The translations under genes were made by a program, and so were the position numbers. Below are positions 25,096 through 33,249 of a stretch of 64,000 nucleotides of DNA, in pieces. The notes under the pieces were generated by a model. It ran no database searches and was not told where the DNA came from. It worked only from the letters and a program-made list of their open reading frames with translations. Origin of the DNA: Actinomadura luteofluorescens (GTDB lineage: Bacteria; Actinomycetota; Actinomycetes; Streptosporangiales; Streptosporangiaceae); NCBI RefSeq assembly GCF_013409365.1, contig NZ_JACCBA010000001.1, positions 2,728,001 to 2,792,000 of the forward strand, in the 5' to 3' direction. The first letter of the stretch is position 1. Each line of letters starts with the position of its first letter.

Positions 25096-26181
25096 TCAGA
25101 GGCGGGTCGCGGCGGCGGCGACGCGGGCGTCGGTGGCGGTGAAGGCGATGCGGACGTGCCGGGCGCCGCCCGCGCCGTAGAACTCGCCGGGGCCGACCAG
25201 GACGCCGAGGGATGCCAGGTGGGCGACGGTGTCCCAGCAGGGCTCGTCCCGTGTGGCCCACAGGTACAGGGACGCCTCGGAGTGCTCGATGCGGAAGCCG
25301 TGCCTCTCGAACGCCTCGCGCAGCACCGCGCGGCGCCGCGCGTACCGGGCCCGCTGCTCGTCCACGTGGGCGTCGTCGCCGTAGGCCACGATCATCGCGG
25401 CCTGCACCGGCGCCGGGACGATCATCCCGGCGTGCTTGCGCACCTCCAGCAGCCGCTTCACCAGCGCGAGGTCGCCGGTGACGAACCCGGCGCGGTAGCC
25501 CGCCATGTTGGACCGCTTGGACAGCGAGTTCAGCGCGAGCAGCCCCTCGTGGGAGCCCTCGCAGACGTCCGGGTGCAGGATCGAGATCGGCGGGTTCCCC
25601 TCGTCCCAGCCGAACTCCAGGTAGCACTCGTCGCTCACGACGACCGCGCCGCGGCCGCGCGCCCACGCCACGACCTTGCGCAGGTGCTCGGCGGGCAGCA
25701 CCTTGCCCGTCGGGTTGGACGGCGAGTTCACCCACACGATCTTCGGAGCGACCGGGCCGAGGGTCAGCGTGCCGTCGGTCGCGACGGGGTCGGCCCCGGC
25801 GAGCCGGGCCCCCACGTCGTAGGTGGGGTAGGCCAGCGCGGGGAAGACGACCTTGTCGCCGGGCCCGGCGCCGAGCAGCGTCGGCAGCCAGGCGACGAGC
25901 TCCTTGGTGCCGATGACGGGGAGCACCGCGTCAGGGTCGGCGCCCGTCACGCCGGCGCGGCGCCGCAGCCATCCCGCGACGGCCTCGCGCAGCTCCGGCG
26001 TCCCGTAGGTCTGCGGGTAGCCGGGCGCGTCGGACGCGGCCGCGAGGGCCCGTCTGATCGGCTCGGGCGTCGGGTCCACGGGCGTCCCGACCGAAAGGTC
26101 GACGATGCCGTCCGCGTGCGCCAGCGCCCGCTCCTTGTACGGCGCGAGCCGATCCCACGGAAAGTCCGGCAGCGTGAACAA
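25096..26181 (-). CDS. dapC: Succinyldiaminopimelate aminotransferase (DapC-type)
   Basis: 361 residues, fold-type I aminotransferase. Landmarks are DGIVDLSVGTPVDPTPEPIR, APGYPQTYGTPELREAVAGW, KIVWVNSPSNPTGKVLP, VVVSDECYLEFGWD and SLSKRSNMAGYRAGFVTG, where the Lys of SLSKRS binds PLP. This is the actinobacterial DapC pattern, the lysine/diaminopimelate step, next to ferredoxin as in many actinomycetes. TTG 26181 is the start because AAGGAGGT lies seven bases before it; longer versions have no ribosome site. Confidence 0.9.
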   Translation of the reverse strand: MFTLPDFPWDRLAPYKERALAHADGIVDLSVGTPVDPTPEPIRRALAAASDAPGYPQTYGTPELREAVAGWLRRRAGVTGADPDAVLPVIGTKELVAWLPTLLGAGPGDKVVFPALAYPTYDVGARLAGADPVATDGTLTLGPVAPKIVWVNSPSNPTGKVLPAEHLRKVVAWARGRGAVVVSDECYLEFGWDEGNPPISILHPDVCEGSHEGLLALNSLSKRSNMAGYRAGFVTGDLALVKRLLEVRKHAGMIVPAPVQAAMIVAYGDDAHVDEQRARYARRRAVLREAFERHGFRIEHSEASLYLWATRDEPCWDTVAHLASLGVLVGPGEFYGAGGARHVRIAFTATDARVAAAATRL

Positions 26182-26298
26182 CGCCCATACCTCCTTGGAG
26201 AAACCCGCCGGGCCGCGGTCGTCCCCGACCACGGCCCGGTTCCCGGCGCAGGCGGGCCCGGGGACGCGCCCCGAAGGAGCGCTCCAGACCCGCCGAGA

Positions 26299-26625
26299 TC
26301 AGTCGTCCTGGCTCTGCGGAGGCAGCGCGGCGACGATCGGGTGATCCTTGTCGATCTTCCCGACCTTGGACGCGCCGCCGGGCGAGCCGAGGTCGTCGAA
26401 GAACTCCACGTTCACCTTGTAGAAGTCCTTCCACTGCTCGGGGACGTCGTCCTCGTAGTAGATGGCTTCAACCGGGCAAACCGGCTCGCACGCACCACAG
26501 TCGACGCACTCGTCCGGGTGGATGTAGAGCTGACGCTTCCCTTCGTAGATGCAGTCGACCGGGCACTCCTCGATGCATGCCTTGTCGAGCAGGTCCACGC
26601 AGGGCTGCGCAATGACGTAGGTCAC
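26299..26625 (-). CDS. fdxA: 7Fe ferredoxin FdxA
   Basis: 108 residues. The iron-sulfur ligands are CVDLLDKACIEECPVDC near the N-terminus and CVDCGACEPVCPVEAIYYED: the 3Fe-4S/4Fe-4S arrangement of actinobacterial FdxA. The GTG at 26625 follows GAGAGGAG by about nine bases. It carries electrons for P450s or other oxidoreductases. It lies just upstream of dapC in the same direction, a conserved pairing. Confidence 0.93.
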   Translation of the reverse strand: MTYVIAQPCVDLLDKACIEECPVDCIYEGKRQLYIHPDECVDCGACEPVCPVEAIYYEDDVPEQWKDFYKVNVEFFDDLGSPGGASKVGKIDKDHPIVAALPPQSQDD

Positions 26626-26737
26626 GTCAGTGACTCCTCTCGGATTTCCGGCCCCGCCGCACGTCACGGCTCACCGCAAGCTCGCTGTGAATAGTATGGC
26701 CACCCCGCGCCCGTCGATTCGACATGGGGGTCCCTAC

Positions 26738-27007
26738 ATGTCCGGCCGCTTCGCCGCACGCCTGGTGGTGGCCATCAGTGGCGCGGACGTGGGCCAGCGG
26801 ATCTCGCTGCGCCGCCGTCTGCCTACGGGAGAGTACAGCGACGTCGTGGGCGTACTCGAATCATGGTCCGCCGGGACGCTCGCGGTGCGCCGCCGCACCG
26901 GTGAACTCGTCGAGGTGCCGGAGGCGACCATGGTCGCGGCGAAGGTCGTCCCGCCGCAGCCGCCGCCCCGGCGCCGTCCCCGCCGGGAGGAACCCGAGGA
27001 CGGCTAA
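26738..27007 (+). CDS. Stand-alone Rv0428c-like SH3-type domain protein
   Basis: 89 residues: FAARLVVAISGADVGQRISL, RRLPTGEYSDVVGVLESWSA and AVRRRTGELVEVPEATMVAA, then a Pro/Arg tail. This looks like the N-terminal SH3-like domain of the GNAT proteins found beside fdxA/dapC in other actinomycetes (Rv0428c type), without the acetyltransferase part. ATG 26738 or 26699; the latter would fit a leaderless transcript. Function unknown, possibly a protein- or RNA-binding fragment kept after loss of the GNAT domain. Confidence 0.55.
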   Translation: MSGRFAARLVVAISGADVGQRISLRRRLPTGEYSDVVGVLESWSAGTLAVRRRTGELVEVPEATMVAAKVVPPQPPPRRRPRREEPEDG

Positions 27008-27183
27008 GCCGTGTTTCAAAGTCCCGGCCCACTTCGCTCGCCTGGCGGCTCGCTACGTGACCGTGCCTGGGCGAACGCGGCATCGCTTCGCGATCTGCCC
27101 GGTTCCGCTCGCCTCCGGCGTCGCTCCACCGGGCAGGTCACGCGTTCGCGCGGCATGGCCGAGGCGACTTCGAGACAGGCCCT
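27008..27183. repeat. MITE-like palindromic element
   Basis: This 176-base block begins GCCGTGTTTCAAAGTC and ends GACTTCGAGACAGGCC. The ends are imperfect inverted repeats (12 of 16), and inner segments also pair roughly (GTGACC with GGTCAC; CTGCCCGG with CCGGGCAG). It begins directly after the stop of the small SH3 gene and has no ORF of its own. It may be a non-autonomous transposon relic or a large structured terminator; no second copy is in the window. Confidence 0.45.
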
Positions 27184-27259
27184 AGCGTCCGCGGCGGGCG
27201 CCGAGGACGCCGCGCCGGGCGCGCGGGGGCCGCAGGTGGTGCGGTTCTCCGGCGGCGGG

Positions 27260-28243
27260 TCAGGGGCTCGGGGTGATGGGCGGGGCGGGGGCCAGACCGC
27301 TGGGCGCCGGGCCGCTCGGGGCTCCGGAGTCCGGGGCGCCGGGCACCGGCCCCCTGGACGCCGACGCGTCGGGCGCCGGAGCGCCGGGGGCCGGGGCGCC
27401 GGGGGCCTTGCTCGTGGCGGCCGGGCCGGCGGACGATCCGGCGGGCGGCGGACTGGCCGTGACCTGCGTGGGCGGCGCCGTCCGCTCGCTGTAGGACGTG
27501 CCGGGCACGAGCCGCCGTCCGGTGAACAGCTCCGAGACGGTCACGAACGTGAACCCGCGTTTGCGCAGTCCGTCCACGACCTTGGGGATGGAGTCGACGC
27601 TCGGCTTGTGGATGTCGTGGAACAGGACGATGCCGCCGCTCTTCGGCTCCTTGACGCCGACGCGCGTGTCGCGGGCGACGTCGCGGTAGCGCCAGTCGAG
27701 CGTGTCGACGCTCCAGAGGACCAGCGGCATCCCGATCGCGTGTTCCACGCGCTTGTTCGTGGACCCGTAGGGCGGCCGCACCAGCGTGGGCGCGAGACCG
27801 GAGGCGTCCTTGACGGCCTTCTGCGTGCGCTGGATCTGGGACCGCACCTCGGCGGACGACAGGGTGGTCAGGTCAGGGTGCGACCAGCTGTGGTTGGCGA
27901 CCTCCTGGCCCTCCAGGGCCATCCGGCGCACGATGTCGCGGTGGGCGCCGACGTTCTCGCCGAGCATGAAGAACGTGGCGCGCACGCCGTTCCTCTTGAG
28001 CGTGTCGAGCAGCCGCGCCGTGTAGGGGCCGGGGCCGTCGTCGAACGTCAGCGCGACGCACTTCACCCGATCGCAGTCGATCTTCCGGGGCGGGGGCGGC
28101 GCCGGTCTCGGTGACCGCGTCGCCTGCGCCCTGCCCTTGATCGCGCCGTGCTCCCCGGCGGTCCGCGCCTGCCGCTCCGCGTGGCTGCATCCGGCCGCGA
28201 GCAGGAGTCCGGCGCCGATGACGGCACAATTCCTGATCCGCAC
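27260..28243 (-). CDS. Lipoprotein polysaccharide deacetylase (NodB fold)
   Basis: 327 residues. The signal peptide and lipobox (GAGLLLAAGC) place it outside the membrane. The NodB domain has VALTFDDGPGPYTARLLDTL, HSWSHPDLTTLSS, LVRPPYGSTNKRV and VLFHDIHKPSVDSIPKVVDG, with the catalytic Asp pair and His-x3-His metal site. It probably de-N-acetylates peptidoglycan or another glycan. The last 80 residues are a Pro/Ala/Gly low-complexity tail. GTG 28243 is the start, with a GTAAC-gt-GTTAC palindrome just upstream. Confidence 0.9.
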   Translation of the reverse strand: MRIRNCAVIGAGLLLAAGCSHAERQARTAGEHGAIKGRAQATRSPRPAPPPPRKIDCDRVKCVALTFDDGPGPYTARLLDTLKRNGVRATFFMLGENVGAHRDIVRRMALEGQEVANHSWSHPDLTTLSSAEVRSQIQRTQKAVKDASGLAPTLVRPPYGSTNKRVEHAIGMPLVLWSVDTLDWRYRDVARDTRVGVKEPKSGGIVLFHDIHKPSVDSIPKVVDGLRKRGFTFVTVSELFTGRRLVPGTSYSERTAPPTQVTASPPPAGSSAGPAATSKAPGAPAPGAPAPDASASRGPVPGAPDSGAPSGPAPSGLAPAPPITPSP

Positions 28244-28254
28244 CAGGCACCCCC

Positions 28255-28266
28255 GTAACGTGTTAC
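28255..28266. promoter_or_regulatory. Small palindrome at the deacetylase promoter
   Basis: GTAACGTGTTAC, a perfect five-bp inverted repeat around gt, 12 bases upstream of the deacetylase start. It may be an operator or chance. Confidence 0.35.
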
Positions 28267-28559
28267 CTCGGGCGGCTTAATACCCTCCGTAACCGATGCA
28301 ACACGCTTCCCGATGGTCCGGAAAATCAAGATCGTCCTTGGGACGCACCGGGGGATTTCCCCTCCATCATGCGACGGCCCGCTCCCCCGCACGTCACCGG
28401 GGTCGCCTCATGCCCGGACGCCCTCCCGGCGGCCGCAGGACGGGCCTTCGGTGGCCGAAGGCGGCCATCGACCGGAGGCACGGACGAGCACCCTCGGTCA
28501 CATTCACCCCGCCCGTGGCGGGCCGTCCGCGCTGACGGCTCCACCCCGGGCGGCGAGGC
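28267..28559. other. Intergenic region with hairpins only
   Basis: No gene is visible. GCCTTCGG-tgg-CCGAAGGC (28444-28462) and CCCGCC/GGCGGG near 28508-28522 form stem-loops that could terminate the crotonase transcript, which ends at 28560. The left end holds the deacetylase promoter. Confidence 0.4.
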
Positions 28560-29432
28560 TCAGCGGACGGGCCAGTCGGGGACTTCGGGCGGGAGGTCCT
28601 TGCTGACGCGCAGCGGGAAGGCGGGGTCGCGCTTCTCCAGGAAGGACGAGACGCCCTCGACGGCGTCGGCGCCGCCGCCGAGCGAGGCCATCAGGCGGGA
28701 GTCGGCGATGTGCGAGTCCCACGGGGACGGTGCGGACAGCCCCGACCACATGAGGCGCCGGATCGCGGCGACCGAGACGGCGGAGGTGTTGCCGGCGATC
28801 TCGCCCGCCAGCGCGTACGCGGCCGGGAGGAGCTCGTCGGGCGCGTACACGCGGGAGACGAGACGACCCGCCAGGGCCTCCTGCGCGTCGAAGATCCGGC
28901 CGGTGGCGGCCCACTCCATGGCCTGCGCGATGCCGACCAGGCGCGGCAGGAACCAGCTGGAGGCGGCCTCGGTGACGATCCCGCGCCGCGCGAACACGAA
29001 GCCGAACCTGGCCTTCTCGCTGGCGAGCCGCACGTCCATCGGGAGGGTCATGGTCACGCCCACGCCGACCGCCGCGCCGTTGAACGCGCCGATGACGGGC
29101 TTGAGGCAGCGGGCGATGCGGAGCGCGACCGTCCCGCCGCCGTCGCGCGGCGTACCGTCCTCCAGGACGTCGTCCTCCCCCGCGAACATGTCCTTGGACT
29201 TGTCCTTGTCGAAGGTGTCGCCGCCGCCGCTCAGGTCGGCGCCCGCGCAGAACGCGCGCCCGGCTCCGGTCACCACGACCGCGCGCACGTCGTCGTCGGC
29301 GTCGATCCGGTCGAAGACGTCGAGCATCTCGTTGCGCATGACGAACGTGTAGGCGTTCATCTTCTGCGGCCGGTTGAGCGTGACGGTGGCGACCCCGTCC
29401 CGAACCTCGTACTCGATCTCTGCGTACGGCAC
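28560..29432 (-). CDS. Enoyl-CoA hydratase/isomerase family protein (crotonase)
   Basis: 290 residues. The oxyanion-hole motifs are AVVVTGAGRAFCAGADLSGG and KPVIGAFNGAAVGVGVTMTL; the catalytic-acid region reads ARRGIVTEAASSWFLPRLVG. The insertion FDKDKSKDMFAGEDDVLEDG is longer than in plain hydratases and is seen in several actinobacterial crotonases of unknown substrate. GTG 29432 gives the better start; GTG 29441 has its ribosome site too close. Confidence 0.9.
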   Translation of the reverse strand: MPYAEIEYEVRDGVATVTLNRPQKMNAYTFVMRNEMLDVFDRIDADDDVRAVVVTGAGRAFCAGADLSGGGDTFDKDKSKDMFAGEDDVLEDGTPRDGGGTVALRIARCLKPVIGAFNGAAVGVGVTMTLPMDVRLASEKARFGFVFARRGIVTEAASSWFLPRLVGIAQAMEWAATGRIFDAQEALAGRLVSRVYAPDELLPAAYALAGEIAGNTSAVSVAAIRRLMWSGLSAPSPWDSHIADSRLMASLGGGADAVEGVSSFLEKRDPAFPLRVSKDLPPEVPDWPVR

Positions 29433-29461
29433 CCTGCGCACCCTTCTCCAGCCCGGCTGTC

Positions 29462-29474
29462 AGAATCCGATTCT
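29462..29474. promoter_or_regulatory. Palindrome upstream of the crotonase gene
   Basis: AGAATC-c-GATTCT, a perfect six-bp repeat, 30 bases upstream of the crotonase start and just downstream of the neighbouring gene's stop. Possible operator. Confidence 0.4.
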
Positions 29475-29487
29475 AGGAAGGTGTCCG

Positions 29488-29823
29488 TCAGGCGCGGGCT
29501 TCGGGGAACATCCGCAGCAGGACGTCCCGGCGCCACTCGGCGAGGTCGCGTCCCGGCGGCGGGACGGGGGCCAGCGTGCCGTCGTCCGCCGGCGCGAGGC
29601 GGATCTCGACGCCGGGCGCGAGCTCCTCCGGGATCTCCCCGGTGGCGGCGAGGCGCCGCGCGAGCGCGGCGAGGACGCGCGCCCAGCCCTGCCCCAGGTA
29701 GGGCGGAAGCCCGTCGGCGCGCAGTTCCGGGAGGCCCCTCGCGGCCAGCCCGCGGGTGCGCAGGGTCAGGCCGTCCGGGCCCTCGGCCCCGACGACGCGG
29801 ATCTCGGACGTGACGTCCGCCAC
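29488..29823 (-). CDS. Small hypothetical protein
   Basis: 111 residues from GTG 29823, soluble. It contains EIRVVGAEGPDGLTLRTRGL, GLPELRADGLPPYLGQGWA and a hydrophobic helix VLAALARRLAATGEIPEEL, ending RDVLLRMFPEARA. No known domain. It diverges from the methyltransferase (29863) with only 39 bases between starts, so the two promoters overlap. It is co-directional with the crotonase. Confidence 0.6.
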   Translation of the reverse strand: MADVTSEIRVVGAEGPDGLTLRTRGLAARGLPELRADGLPPYLGQGWARVLAALARRLAATGEIPEELAPGVEIRLAPADDGTLAPVPPPGRDLAEWRRDVLLRMFPEARA

Positions 29824-29862
29824 GGCATCCCCACCTCACCATCGGTCGGTGTCCGATAAATT

Positions 29863-30675
29863 GTGACAGTGAACTGGGCCGTGACGACGTACGACTCCGC
29901 CTTCGGGTACGTGTCCGCGCACGGTGCGCCCCTCGTCGACCTGCTCGATCCGCAGCCCGGAGAGAGGATCATCGATCTCGGGTGCGGCACCGGCTCGTTC
30001 AGCGCGGAGATCGCCGAGCGGGGCGCCGAGGTGCTGGGCATCGACGGCAGCCCCGAGATGGTCGCGCAGGCGACCGCCATGCACGCGGGGCTGTCGTTCA
30101 TCGTCGGCGACGCCCACGACTTCACCGTGGGCGAGTCCTTCGACGCGGTCGCCTCGAACGCGGCCCTGCACTGGATGACCCGCGACCCCGACGCGGTGAT
30201 CGGGCGCGTGCACGCGGCGCTGCGCCCCGGCGGCCGGTTCGTCGGCGAGCTCGGCGGCGCGGGCAACTGCGCGGAGCTGATCGTCGCGATGCAGACGGCG
30301 TGGCGGGTGTTCGGGCTCGGCGAGCCCGAGCTTCCCTGGTACTTCCCGTCGCCGGCCGCGTACGCGACCAAGCTGGAGGAGGCCGGGTTCACGCTGCGGC
30401 TGCTGGAGCACGCCGACCGCCCGACCCGGATGACCGAGGGGCCGAACGGCGCCGCCGACTGGGTCCGCGCCTACGCCTCCCGCGCGCTGGCCGACGTCCC
30501 GCCGGAGCTGGTCGACCCGCTGCTCGAACGGGTGAACGACCTGGCCGCGCCCGCGCTGCGCCGCGAGTCGGGGTGGGTCGCCGACTACGTGCGGCTGCGG
30601 TTCGCGGCCGTCCGCCGGTCGGACGGCCCCGCGCCGACGCCCTTCGGGCCGATGGCCGCCGACCACCCGCTGTAG
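29863..30675 (+). CDS. Class I SAM methyltransferase, trans-aconitate-methyltransferase-like
   Basis: 270 residues. SAM-binding motif I is RIIDLGCGTGSFSAEIAERG, then VLGIDGSPEMVAQA and FDAVASNAALHWMTRDPDAV; the helix SNAALHWM is typical of Tam-like enzymes. The C-terminal part has WYFPSPAAYATKLEEAGFTL. Substrate unknown; a small organic acid is possible. GATAAA (29855-29860) lies directly before GTG 29863 and GTG 29869, so the transcript is probably leaderless, perhaps from 29869. Confidence 0.88.
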   Translation: MTVNWAVTTYDSAFGYVSAHGAPLVDLLDPQPGERIIDLGCGTGSFSAEIAERGAEVLGIDGSPEMVAQATAMHAGLSFIVGDAHDFTVGESFDAVASNAALHWMTRDPDAVIGRVHAALRPGGRFVGELGGAGNCAELIVAMQTAWRVFGLGEPELPWYFPSPAAYATKLEEAGFTLRLLEHADRPTRMTEGPNGAADWVRAYASRALADVPPELVDPLLERVNDLAAPALRRESGWVADYVRLRFAAVRRSDGPAPTPFGPMAADHPL

Positions 30676-30697
30676 GCGCCGCCCTAGGGTGGGAGGC

Positions 30698-31348
30698 ATG
30701 CTGCGGCTCCACGATCATCGGACGGGACGGCCGGAGGCACTGCCCGCCGGGCGCGGGCTGCGCGTCCAGGTCGTGGACGGCGCGTACCGCCGCGCGGTCG
30801 TCGCCGACCTGCTGCGGCGGGTCGCCGAACGGTCGGGTCGCCGCGTCCGGGTCGTGAGCACGCCGGGCACCGCGACGGGCCTGGACGACTACAACGTCCA
30901 GCCGTTCGAGGTGCTGGACGGCGTCCTCCCGGACGCCGACGTCTACGTGTCCGGCACAGTCGACCGGGACGCGTTGTGCCTGGCCGTCCCGCAGGAGGAC
31001 GGGACGTCGCAGGACCCGTTGACCGCCCGCCTGGCGATGCTGGAAGTCCCCTACCGGGAGCCTCTGGAACTGTCGGAGCGGAGACTGTCGGCGGCCGCGG
31101 AGCGGCTGGACGCGTGGCGCGGCAAGGTCGCCGAGTGGGCGACGTCCCCGGGTCGCCCGATCGACCGCGCGTACGCGAACGAGGCGGAGGCCGCGCTGGC
31201 CGACGACCTCGGCAGTCCCGCCGCGCTCGCCGTCCTGGACCGGCTCGCCGCCGACCCGGACGTGCCGCCGGGCGCGAAGCTGGAGACGTTCATCCACCTC
31301 GACCTGGTGCTGGCGCTCGGGCTGGTCTCGGCGATCGGCCAGGCCTGA
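30698..31348 (+). CDS. Short cysteinyl-tRNA-synthetase-like protein lacking the catalytic motifs
   Basis: 216 residues. The start MLRLHDHRTGRPEALPAG and the helix VVADLLRRVAERSGRRVRVV resemble the beginning of the CysRS catalytic domain, and AWRGKVAEWATSPGRPIDRA, EAALADDLGSPAALAVLDRL and LETFIHLDLVLALGL resemble its C-terminal helical domain. The HIGH motif (replaced by DGAYRRAV), the zinc ligands and KMSKS are absent, so it cannot charge tRNA in the usual way. TAGGGT ends seven bases before ATG 30698, suggesting a leaderless transcript. It may be a regulatory or peptide-modifying paralogue. Family assignment is by eye. Confidence 0.6.
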   Translation: MLRLHDHRTGRPEALPAGRGLRVQVVDGAYRRAVVADLLRRVAERSGRRVRVVSTPGTATGLDDYNVQPFEVLDGVLPDADVYVSGTVDRDALCLAVPQEDGTSQDPLTARLAMLEVPYREPLELSERRLSAAAERLDAWRGKVAEWATSPGRPIDRAYANEAEAALADDLGSPAALAVLDRLAADPDVPPGAKLETFIHLDLVLALGLVSAIGQA

Positions 31349-31360
31349 GCCGGGAAACGG

Positions 31361-33124
31361 TCAGGCGTCCGGAACCTCGACGAGACTGCCGTCGGCGACC
31401 AGGTCGGCCATCGACCTCCGGAACACGTGCGCCGTCCCGCCGCCCGGCTGCCCGAACCACGGGACGGCCGTTCCCGTCAGGGTCTCCATGGGCCGCTGCA
31501 ACCGGTAGAGGCGATACGGGCGTTCCCGCCACTCCGGCGGCAGCGACCGCTGCGGATACGGCGTGCGCGCCGCATACGTCACGTTGCCGTCCGGGCCGCC
31601 GTAGCGGTCCACTTCCATTCCCTTGGCCAGTTCCATGACGTGGCGGTCGCGCAGGAGCGAGAGCGGCGGCTCGCCCTTGAGCGGCGTGAACGGCCCGTCC
31701 CCGACGTTGTGGCGCGGGTCCAGCAGCAGCCGTCCGAGCAGATGCGCCGACGCCTGCTCGGCGTCCTCGAAGACGGCCTCCTTGCGGCGCTCGCCGTCGC
31801 GCATCTGGAACACCGACCAGCGGCCCGGCCCCGATGTCAGGCACCAGACGCCCTCGGCCACGTCGTTGACGCGGTAGGCGGCGCGGTCGACGCGGAGCTG
31901 GTCGAGGCGGTGCTGGAGCGCCCCCGCCCAGCCGGGCCCTGACCCGGTCGGGGCGCCTTCGGGCGCGGCGCGTCCGGTCACGGCCGCGTTCGCGGCGTCC
32001 ATGGTCTCCTCGTCCACCTCGGGGACGCGGAACCCGCCGGCCCTGATGTGCGCGACGAGATCGGGCTCCGGCGGGACGCCGTGCTCGGTCAGGTAGTAGG
32101 CCACGGCGCCCGACCACACCCACGTCCCGTCGGTGTGGAAGGTCAGCGGCACGGCCGCTCCGCGCGACGGGTCGAGCCGGTCGGGGGCGTTCGAGCGCGC
32201 CGCCATGACGGTCGGGGCCTGCCGCAGGTACCCGGCCACGCGGCCGGCCTCGTCCGGCGGGACGGGCGGCCGCGACACGGCGGGACGGCTCCCGTCCGGG
32301 CCCGCGTGGTCGAAGATCCTGGCCCGGCGCAGACCGGACCGCGGCGGGCGCGGCTCGTCGTCGTGGGCGAAGCTCGCGCGGCAGCGCACGGCCCCGTCCT
32401 CGTACCGGACCTCGAAGTCGATCCGGGACCACGTGGAGCCCTGGAACGCCCGCGTCCCGGCGCGGAGCCGGTCGAGCAGGGCCGCGGCCGCGGCGGGCGC
32501 CGTCCAGGACGTCCGGGCGCCGTCGGCGGAGTGGCACGTCATCGCGGGCATCCTGGCGCCCGCCCGGTAGTGCCCGGAGACCCGCTCCCAGAGCGCGGGG
32601 GCCTGGTCGGCGATCAGGAGCGCGAACCGGTCCGACAGCAGCTCCCTCTGCTCGGCCGGGTCCATCGGCCCGGCGTCGGGCGCGGGCGGCGCGGCGGGCT
32701 CGCGGCCCTCCAGCCGGTCGCGGAGCCAGCCCGGCACGTTCTCGCCGTCCCGCGGCATCACGATCTGGTCGCGCCGCCAGCACTCCACCGGGATCGGCGG
32801 GTCCCACAGCGGATCGAAGTCGCGGTTGTAAAGGCACAGCACCGACCCCGGCTCGATGATCATGGTCATCGAGAACCAGCTGCCCCGCTCGGACACGTAC
32901 CGCGCGCGGCGCAGATCCATCAGCAGGCCGGTCAGCTCATCCGGGACGCCCTCGCCCGCCACGATCCGGCCCTCGCCCGTCAGCACCGCCAGCGCGACGT
33001 CGCTCACGGCGACGGTCGCGGCGCAGCGCAGGTCGAGCCGCCGCCACCCGGGCGGGGCCAGCCGCCGCGCGCACTCGGCGATCCGGCTCTCGAACTCCGC
33101 GACGCGGTCGTCCTGGCCCGTCAC
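31361..33124 (-). CDS. TNT-domain NAD+ glycohydrolase with YezG-like N-terminal region
   Basis: 587 residues from GTG 33124 (GGAGGG about seven bases upstream). The last 85 residues form a TNT domain: GMEVDRYGGPDGNVTYAART, QRSLPPEWRERPYRLYRLQ and AVPWFGQPGGGTAHVF; the Gln of FGQPGGG is the conserved catalytic residue of the tuberculosis necrotizing toxin family. The first 130 residues (APPGWRRLDLRCAATVAVSD, RGSWFSMTMIIEPGSVLCLY) and a second block at about 200-300 (WSRIDFEVRYEDGAVRCRAS) resemble YezG/DUF600 immunity-type domains. No signal peptide is visible. So a toxin-like NADase appears joined to immunity-like modules. It has no separate antitoxin neighbour. Confidence 0.75.
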   Translation of the reverse strand: MTGQDDRVAEFESRIAECARRLAPPGWRRLDLRCAATVAVSDVALAVLTGEGRIVAGEGVPDELTGLLMDLRRARYVSERGSWFSMTMIIEPGSVLCLYNRDFDPLWDPPIPVECWRRDQIVMPRDGENVPGWLRDRLEGREPAAPPAPDAGPMDPAEQRELLSDRFALLIADQAPALWERVSGHYRAGARMPAMTCHSADGARTSWTAPAAAAALLDRLRAGTRAFQGSTWSRIDFEVRYEDGAVRCRASFAHDDEPRPPRSGLRRARIFDHAGPDGSRPAVSRPPVPPDEAGRVAGYLRQAPTVMAARSNAPDRLDPSRGAAVPLTFHTDGTWVWSGAVAYYLTEHGVPPEPDLVAHIRAGGFRVPEVDEETMDAANAAVTGRAAPEGAPTGSGPGWAGALQHRLDQLRVDRAAYRVNDVAEGVWCLTSGPGRWSVFQMRDGERRKEAVFEDAEQASAHLLGRLLLDPRHNVGDGPFTPLKGEPPLSLLRDRHVMELAKGMEVDRYGGPDGNVTYAARTPYPQRSLPPEWRERPYRLYRLQRPMETLTGTAVPWFGQPGGGTAHVFRRSMADLVADGSLVEVPDA

Positions 33125-33249
33125 CGCGCGTCCCTCCGTCCCGATGGCTCCCCCTATGGCACCTGATCGGCAGGTTAACCGCACTGATCAATGTATTGCG
33201 CGCCGCCCCGGGCACTGGCGACGCTCGCGGGAGGCTACTTTCGTATGTC

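Noticed and set aside
27011..28114. Long plus-strand ORF over the deacetylase
   Set aside because: It is antisense to a well-supported NodB gene and its sequence is low-complexity Gly/Arg.
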